Notes under the pieces: generated by a model
The model's input: the letters and a program-made list of their open reading frames with translations, nothing else
The model's database searches: none
Told to the model about the DNA's origin: nothing
Origin: Garcia nutans
Taxonomy: Eukaryota > Streptophyta > Magnoliopsida > Malpighiales > Euphorbiaceae
Length of the DNA: 64,000 bases
Reading direction: 5' to 3'
Assembly (NCBI GenBank): GCA_947685225.1
Contig: CANTUV010000031.1
Coordinates: 66,383,001-66,447,000 of the forward strand
Program-made: the position numbers and the translations under genes
Shown: piece by piece, positions 57,500 through 64,000 of the stretch
Position numbering within the stretch: position 1 is the first letter of the stretch
Layout of the letters: the number at the start of each line of letters is the position of its first letter

Positions 57500-59330
57500 A
57501 TGGACCCCGAACAAATTCAAAGAATGGTGGATGAAGCCCTCAATGCCAAGATGGAAGAAATAAAAGAGGCCCTAGCTGAGACCATGAAGAACCAATTAAC
57601 TGCAATATTAGAAAATCATGCCGAGGCATCTGCTAGCACTAAGAAGCCAAAAGTCAAGGGGAAGGCTAAAGTTGATGAAGTAGCTTTTGATTATGATAAG
57701 GTGATCATTGATGATGATGATTGGGCCCAATACTACCAAGATCTTCAAGACAAAAAGGGGCCAAAGGTTGTTGAGAAGGCAACTATTGAAAAGACTGAGA
57801 CATCCGATGTTGAAAAGATGATTGCCGATTTAGAAAAGAAATTTGAGAAGAAGCTGAAAACCGAAGAGATGTCCGAGATCGACAAACTATTTGAATAAGA
57901 TGAGGAGTTCCCTTATAAATTCAAGATGCCATCCTTTACTAGATACAATGGTACTGGAAATCCTCATCTCCATGTGAAGCAGTATATCACTGCTATGCAG
58001 TCTGCCCGAGCTACTAAGGCTAAAACTCTAAGGTACTTTATGCTCTCATTGGACCCTATTGTCCAAAACTAGTTCAATACCTTAAATGATGGAACACAAA
58101 AGAATTGGGATCTACTTTACAAAGCCTTCATCCAACAGTATGGATATAATGTTGAGTTAGAAGTTACCTTGATGGAAGTGGAGTCCATTAGGCAAAGGCC
58201 GAATGAGAATTTTGTAGATTATGTCAAGAGATGGAGAAACAAGGTCGCTTTACTCAAGAAGAGGCTCGATGAATCCGATCAAATAAGGATGATTGTGAGA
58301 GGGGTGTTGCCTAATCTTCATGAGAGGATGTCTCATACACTCATTCGTGATTTCAAAGACCTTCTCCAAGCTGGTTTGCAAATTGAAGAATGGGAAAGGG
58401 AGAAGAGCCGCTTTGCAACAAAAAGGAATGAGAAAGGGAGCTATCAATCTGGTAGCCAAAGCATGCAAAAGGCCATCGGTGTTAATGCCACTAACCAAGG
58501 AAAGAGAAGACAATTTTTGGAATTGGTAAAACCAATGTCTTGGGTTCTCAATAAGCTTCAAAGAAAGGGATTGCTACAACCCTTAAATTCTCGTCCTTTG
58601 CCTAACCCTCTCCCACCTAATTTTGACACAAAAGCATTTTGTCAATTTCACCAAATGCAAGGGCATGACATGGATAGATGTGTGATGTTGAGACATGAGA
58701 TCCAAAATCTAGTTAATAATGGGAAGCTACCTGAGCCCAATAAGCCAAACACAAAAGACAACCCATTGCCAAAATTCAATAGGGTACCACCACCGACAAC
58801 CTTCATGATTGGAGGAGGTTTGCATGAGGACTTTGTCATGTCTTCTTTTCAAGATGTGGGTGAAGAAGCAACCAAAGAATAAGAGGCATTTGTCAAAATT
58901 GAACAAGCTATGATGGGTGGAGAAGTAGCAATTTGTGTTGTCAACAGGTTTTGGGATTCAAGTGATAGTGATGATGATATTGTATCCAAGAAGGAGGAGT
59001 GGACTTGGTCCGACCCCGAAGAAGATGAAGTAATGAACACTAGATCTGATAAGCCTTATGAAAGGCCACCACCTAAGGAGGTAGAAACTAATAAGGGGAA
59101 GGTTGTTGAAGCAGAAGAAGATGATGCTGTGCTCAAGCAATTGAAAAGAACCCAAGCAAGTGTTAGCATTTAGGACTTATTAGCTACTTCTAAAAAACAC
59201 CAAGAAACTATGGCCAAAGCCTTAGCTAGCATGCCAATTTCTACCTCCACAACACCGGAGGAGTTGATCAACTTCATAAAAATTGGGAAAGTAATGAAAT
59301 GTGAAGAGGTTCAAGAAAACAGTGAAGTTA
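57500..59330 (+). pseudogene. gag: gag of F
   Basis: Start at the ATG before DPEQIQRMVDEALNAKMEE; the frame is open from 57206. IDDDDWAQYYQD and EKMIADLEKKFEKKLKTEE are followed by a stop at 57896-57898. The next part has MPSFTRYNG, a stop in VQN*FNTL, and the open block 58169-58882 with NENFVDYVKRWRNKVALL and an intact CHHC knuckle CQFHQMQGHDMDRC. A stop in TKE*EAF, then the acidic linker (SSDSDDDIVSKKEEW) and a stop in VSI*DLLATS, where TGG became TAG. Damage is mainly point nonsense rather than deletions. Confidence 0.88.
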
Positions 59331-59800
59331 ATATGGGAGCAGTTTCTTTTTCGGATGCGGACTTACCGGAGGAGGGGAGAGACCACATCTGCCCTCTCTT
59401 TATGAAAATAGAAGTCAAAGGGAAGCTCCTTGTGTAATGGTCGATGATGGGTCTGCCATAAATGTTTGTCCACTTAAGATATTGCCAAAGCTAGCCATGT
59501 CAATAAGAGATCTAAACCCGACCGAGGTAACGATTCGTGCTTATGACAATACTAAGAGGCATGCCGAAGGGACTTTCAAAGCGGCTGTCAAGGTTGGTCC
59601 AATTGAATCTATTGTTGTGTTTGTTGTTTTAGACATACCGGTTACTTTCACCTTGCTCTTGGGACGACCATGGTTTCATCCTCTTGGTGGAGTTCCTTCC
59701 ACCCTTCATCAAAAGATCAAGTTCCCCAACGGAGATGAGACAGTGGTCATTGAAGCTGAAGATAATGAGATTGTTAATGCTCTAATGATTGAGAGGCCTC
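59331..59800 (+). pseudogene. pol: Protease region of F
   Basis: MGAVSFSDADLPEEGRD precedes a frameshift near 59425, just ahead of the active-site motif MVDDGSAINVCPLKIL (from 59437). The second signature TLLLGRPWFHPL is intact. Apart from the frameshift the domain is complete. Confidence 0.83.
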
Positions 59801-61250
59801 TCAATGGTTTTCAAGTAGCAGCAATTTCTGATGATGAAGTAATGGACTCCAAAGTCTTGAATATGATGAAGAACATGAACTACCTTCCCGGAGCTGGTCT
59901 TGGAAAAGGTAAGGCCAGTTTGACAAAGTTACCAGATTTTAGAACTCAAACTTCCAAGAAAGGGTTGGGATATGATGAAGACAACAATGTCCAACCGAAT
60001 AAGAGTGAGAAGATGAGCTTCCCACCACTTGAAGAGATCTTTGTCAAGACTCCAGATATGGGACCACTCCAAGGAAAGCCCGAGCCGATCATGTTCATGG
60101 GTAAGTTGATTCCAGGTTTTGAAATTTTTGCAAATGTTGCCGAGCTAGTGGAGCAAGTGAAGAAAGAGCTCACCCTGTCAGCCAGCAAGGAATCCAATCT
60201 AAAAGAGAAGAATGAAGCTATCCTGAAAGCCGAGAAGACTCCAGAAGAGATTGCTGCCCTGGTCGAAGAAAAGTTTGAAGACATCCTGCTTTATGATTCT
60301 GAGAACAATGATTTTTATTTTTATTTTAATTTGTCTGCTTTGTATGAGGATGGTGATGTTTTCTTTTCCAAAATGAATGTAATAAAGTCTGATTTTGCTT
60401 ACTTGTGTGATGTTTCTCCTGATGTTTGCATACATTCAAATAGCAGTTACATGAGCATCTTTTATATTAATTCTGTTAACACACAATCATTAAATTTGGG
60501 AACAACTGAAAATCCTAAAAACATTAGCATAACATCCGACCTTACTCCTGATGAGAGAGAGAGATTTGAAAAAATATTCAAAAAATATGAAGAAGTATTT
60601 GCCTGGTCTTATGAAGATATGCTGGGGATAAATCGAGACATAGCCGAGCATCATATTCCTACTTACACTCAAATTAAACATGTCAAACAAAAGCTTAGGC
60701 GATTAAGACCTGAGTGGGCTGCATTGGTTAAAGAAGAGGTCACTAAGCAAATACAAGTGAAGTTTCTTGAAGTGATAGAATACCCAGATTGGCTAGCCAA
60801 CATAGTACCCGTGCCAAAGAAAGATGGGAGGATAAGGGTCTGCGTGGACTATAGAGATTTAAACAAGGCTTCCCCTAAGGATGATTTTCCTTTACCTCAT
60901 ATAGATGTTCTTATTGATAGCACAACCTCTAGCGTGCTACACTCATTTGTAGATGGATTTTTCAGATACAATCAAGTGTTAATGGCCCGAAAGGATAAAG
61001 CCAAAACTGCTTTCATTACTACATGGGGTATATTTTGTTATAGGGTGATGTCATTTGGCTTAAAGAATGCTGAAGCAACCTACCAAAGGAGGCCACCACA
61101 CTATTTCATGACATGATGCATAAAGAAGTTGAAGTATATGTTGATGATATGATGGTCAAGTCGGATACAAGGGAGCAACATTTCCAAAACTTAATTATTC
61201 TTCGATAGAGCTTTCAAATATAAGCTAAGATTAAACCCGAAGAAGTGCGT
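59801..61250 (+). pseudogene. pol: G-patch and RT of F
   Basis: Open with protease from 59437 to 61116. G-patch: MNYLPGAGLGKGKAS then KKGLGYDED. RT blocks: VPKKDGRIRVCVDYRDLNKA, HSFVDGFFRYNQV, YRVMSFGLKNAEATYQ. A one-base loss near 61091 shifts the frame just before the catalytic YVDD (about 61137), which is present in the next frame. A further loss near 61193 (ACTTAATTATTC) shifts it again. Confidence 0.88.
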
Positions 61251-61275
61251 ATTCGGTGTTACTTCAGAAAAATTA

Positions 61276-62000
61276 TTGGGACATGTAATTGGTCTGAATG
61301 CTATTGAGATAGATCCTAAAAAAGTCAAAGCAATCAGGGATATGCCAGCCCCAAAGACGGAGAGGGAAGTTCGGGGATTCATTGGTAAACTGCAGTACAT
61401 TAGCAGATTTATAGCAAAGCTCACAACAATTTGTGAGCCTATCTTCAAATTGCTTAGAAAGAATCAGCCGGTCGTATGGAATGAAGAATGTCAAAAGGCC
61501 TTTGATCGAATAAAAGAGTATTTGTTGAATCCACCTGTTTTGAAACCACCTAAACTCGACAAACCTCTATTACTATACTTAGCAGTAGAAGAAGAGTCGA
61601 TAGGAGCCATGCTAGCCTAAGCAGATGAGTCGGGGATTGAGCATGCCGTTTACTATTTGAGTAGAAAGCTCCTACCTTATGAAATTAAGTATAGTATCAT
61701 CGAAAAGACCTGCATAGCCATGGTTTGGTCTTTAAAGAAGTTACGGCATTACTTTCAATCGTATAGTATGCAAGCAATTTTCAGGTTGGACCCAATGAAG
61801 TACTTAAGGGAGACATCCTCTTTAATTGGGAAATATGGTCGATGGTTGATAATATTAGAAGAATTCAAGATTGAGTATGTAAGCAGGAAAATAATCAAAG
61901 GTAGAGCAGTGGCAGAATTCCTGGCCCAACAACCATTACCAGAAAGCGAAGAGGTAATCTTGGAATTTCCAGATGAACATTTAGAAGCAATTGAAGTACA
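61276..62000 (+). pseudogene. pol: RT thumb/connection and first RNase H of F
   Basis: GHVIGLNAIEIDPKKVKAI and RGFIGKLQYISRFIAKL close RT. RNase H follows: LLLYLAVEEESIGAMLA, a stop (CAA to TAA, 61618-61620), then VYYLSRKLLPYEIKYS and LRHYFQSYSMQA. The frame is otherwise open into the second RNase H. Confidence 0.87.
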
Positions 62001-62420
62001 AGGGTGGAAAATGTATTTTGATGGAGCAGTAAACAGGAAAGGGGCAGGTTTGGGAGTTATACTAGAATCGCCCAAAGGGGAACTTATCCCTTTAGCCAAA
62101 AAGTTGAAATTTAGGGCAACCAATAATATGGTGGAATACGAAGCTTGTATTTTTGGTTTGGAAACCCTAATGATTATGAAGGTGGATAAGGTGAAAGTTT
62201 ATGGTGATTCATTGCTAGTTGTATCCCAAGTAAAAAGAGAATGGGAGTTGAAAGAAGAAAAATTAAAACCATACCACCATTACTTGACCATGATGAAAAA
62301 GAACTTTAAGAAGTGTAGGTTTATACACCTATCAAGAGAAGAAAATATGATGGTTGATGCCCTAGCCACATTGGCTTCGGCATGGGAAAACCCTGTTAGC
62401 TTATTCCTTAAGCCTCTGAT
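62001..62420 (+). pseudogene. pol: Second, archaeal-type RNase H of F
   Basis: Same position as in B. Catalytic acids: MYFDGAVNRKGAG (Asp), EYEACIFGLE (Glu), VYGDSLLVV (Asp), MVDALATLAS (Asp). Complete and open within 61657-63090. Confidence 0.88.
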
Positions 62421-63721
62421 CTTGACCAATTCATCAACTCCTTGCTATGAATATGAAACAATCCTGGAAATTGATATGGACCATGATGCGTGGTATGATA
62501 CTATAAGGCAATTTTTGGAAGAAAGAGAATACCCACCGGAGGCAACAAAGAAAGAGAGAAGAGCCATAAGGCGGTGGTCATTGCAATACATAGGAGAGTT
62601 ATATCAAAGATGGCCTGATGGAGTGCATTTGAGATGTTTAAGAAAGCCTGAAGTGGAGCGCATCATGTCAGAATTATGTGCGGGAAGTTGCAGTCCGCAC
62701 ATGAATGGTTTGGCCCTAGTTAAGAAGATTATTCGACAAGGTTACTATTGGTTGACCATGGAGAAAGATTGTATTGAGTTCGTAAAGAGGTGCCATCAAT
62801 GTCAGATGTATAGTAACTTGAATCACATACCTCCTAAAGAATTGCATTCAATGCCTTCACCCTGGCCATTTGCCACCTGGGGTATCGACATTATAGGAGA
62901 GATACATCCGACAGCTTCAAACGGTCACCGTTTCATTGTGGTAGCAGTAGATTATTTTTCAAAATGGGTCAAAGCCGAATCCTTTAATAAACTAGGTGCA
63001 AGCCAAATGGCTAGGTTTATTGAAAAGAACCTCATCTACAGATACGGGGTCCCACATAGTGTGATATCAGACAATGGGGTACAGTTTTAAGGAGCAGTTA
63101 AGGATTTATTCTCGAAGTACCAAATCCATCATCATAGATCCTCTCCTTATAGACCAAAGGCTAATGGTGTCGTGGAAGCAACAAACAAGACAATTAAGCA
63201 AATTTTGTCCAAGATGGCCAACACTTACAGGGATTGGTTAGAGATGCTTCCCTTTTTTAGGATATAGGACAAGTGTGTGAACACCTCCTGGAATGACACC
63301 GTTCTCTTTGGTTTATGGGATGTAAGCAGTATTGCCAATTGAAATTGAGATCAAGTCATTAAGAGTAGTCTTGGAAGCTGAAATGCCTGAAATAGAATGG
63401 GTAACGAGCAGATGCACTCAGTTAGCTTTACTAGAAGAGAGAAGGTTAAAGGCACTGTATCATCATCAACTGTATCAAAAGAAGATAGCTCGGGCCTACA
63501 ATAGAAGGGTTAAAATAAAAAAATTTAGAGTCGGGGATTTAGTGTTGAAACAATGTAAGCCTAATGTATCTGATCCAAGAGGAAAGTTCAGGCCTAGCTG
63601 GGAAGGGCCATATGTCGTGAAACAAGTCATGAACAAAGGTGCGGTGAAGTTGTTAGACATGGACGGGAACAAATTTAGTGAGCCAGTAAACATTGACAGG
63701 TTGAAGAAATTTTATGTATGA
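62421..63721 (+). pseudogene. pol: Integrase of F
   Basis: The N-terminal zinc region keeps PHMNG and CHQC but has Cys for the first His (ELCAGSCSPHMNG). Core: GIDIIGE, ISDNGVQF and VVEATNKT supply Asp, Asp and Glu. A TAA at 63088-63090 after SDNGVQF is the same stop as in B. A short deletion near 63255 (CCCTTTTTTAGG) and a stop in GM*AVLPIE follow. The C-terminal GPY-type module (RPSWEGPYVVKQVMNKGAVK) is open to the end (stop 63719-63721). No chromodomain. Confidence 0.88.
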
Positions 63722-63745
63722 TAAAAAAAAGGAAAAAAGAGCTCG

Positions 63746-63886
63746 CTAGGTTGAAAACCCAAAAAGGGCAGCCTAGGCAAAAGTTAGAGCAGTCCGCTAG
63801 TTCCGAAAACCCGAAAGGGCGGGCTAGGTAACAATTAGGGCTAAATGAGAGAAAATCGTCAATTAGAAAACCCGAAAGGGCTAATT
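63746..63886 (+). repeat. Hairpin cluster after F's pol (three hairpins)
   Basis: 63746-63776: CTAGGTTG/CAGCCTAG with CCC-aaaaa-GGG. 63797-63827: CTAG..CCG..CCC-GAAA-GGG..CGG..CTAG. 63861-63886: AATTAG/CTAATT with CCC-GAAA-GGG. All have AAAA between outer and inner stem on the 5' side. They correspond to B's cluster 1. Confidence 0.8.
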
Positions 63887-64000
63887 AGCAATAGGAGTAA
63901 TCTTGTGTATGCTGGCTTTATGTTTGGTTGTTCCCCAATTTAATAAAACAAAATTAATGTTAAAATTGTTCTATGTGCACTGTTATAAGTATTCGACCAG

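Larger units (their letters stand above)
54179..64000 (+). mobile_element. F: TAT/Ogre-type retrotransposon, right end outside window
   Basis: 5' LTR, PBS, leader, gag, protease, G-patch, RT, RNase H, archaeal-type RNase H and integrase (to 63721), then the start of the 3' region with three hairpins. It lies inside LTR X. The pol is the best preserved in the window, with long open stretches (59437-61116, 61657-63090), but is still broken. Confidence 0.92.

Overview
The window is plant nuclear heterochromatin made entirely of LTR retrotransposons; I see no host gene, rRNA, tRNA gene or CRISPR array. A plant source is indicated by the Ty3/Gypsy TAT/Ogre-type coding regions (second RNase H after the first, tRNA-Arg primer site), a second LTR family with a tRNA-iMet primer site, antisense plant-mobile-domain genes, and many AAACCCTAA telobox motifs. 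I cannot name the species.

Names used here. Z: gag fragment at the left edge (minus). M1: left minus-strand element, 963-8454. A: plus element, 8455-12074 plus 41174-42230. B: plus element, 12075-41173. C: minus-strand element, 29626-40858. D: solo LTR, 32758-35911. M2: minus-strand 5' LTR and leader, 42231-46729. S: solo LTR, 43426-45565. E: plus element, 46730-52010. X: LTR, 52011-54178. F: plus element, 54179 to the window end.

Layout. The left and centre form a Russian-doll nest: Z is interrupted by M1, M1's leader by A, A's gag by B, B's 3' LTR by C, and C's interior by D. B, C, D and S are bounded by 5-bp target-site duplications (CCAGT/CCAGC, GATAA, GAGTG, GGTTT). On the right, E's reverse transcriptase is cut by X, and X is cut by F.

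B, E and F belong to an autonomous-type TAT family. Their order is LTR of about 2.2-2.3 kb, tRNA-Arg PBS, leader, gag with a CHHC knuckle, protease, G-patch, RT, RNase H, archaeal-type RNase H, integrase. All are broken by stops and frameshifts. A and M1 are gag-only relatives that share a non-coding 3' half and both end gag at the same point, so they look like a non-autonomous lineage. In B the 6-kb space between pol and the 3' LTR holds two antisense, apparently spliced genes of plant-mobile-domain type, an array of covarying RNA hairpins, a palindrome cluster, an internal purine tract, a tandem-repeat array and the true PPT. C and D are from a different, chromovirus-like LTR family and have no usable coding sequence.

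Strongest candidates for something undescribed: the hairpin array (21809-22909, repeated at 63746-63886), whose stems show compensatory changes, and its position partly inside a predicted intron of an antisense gene.
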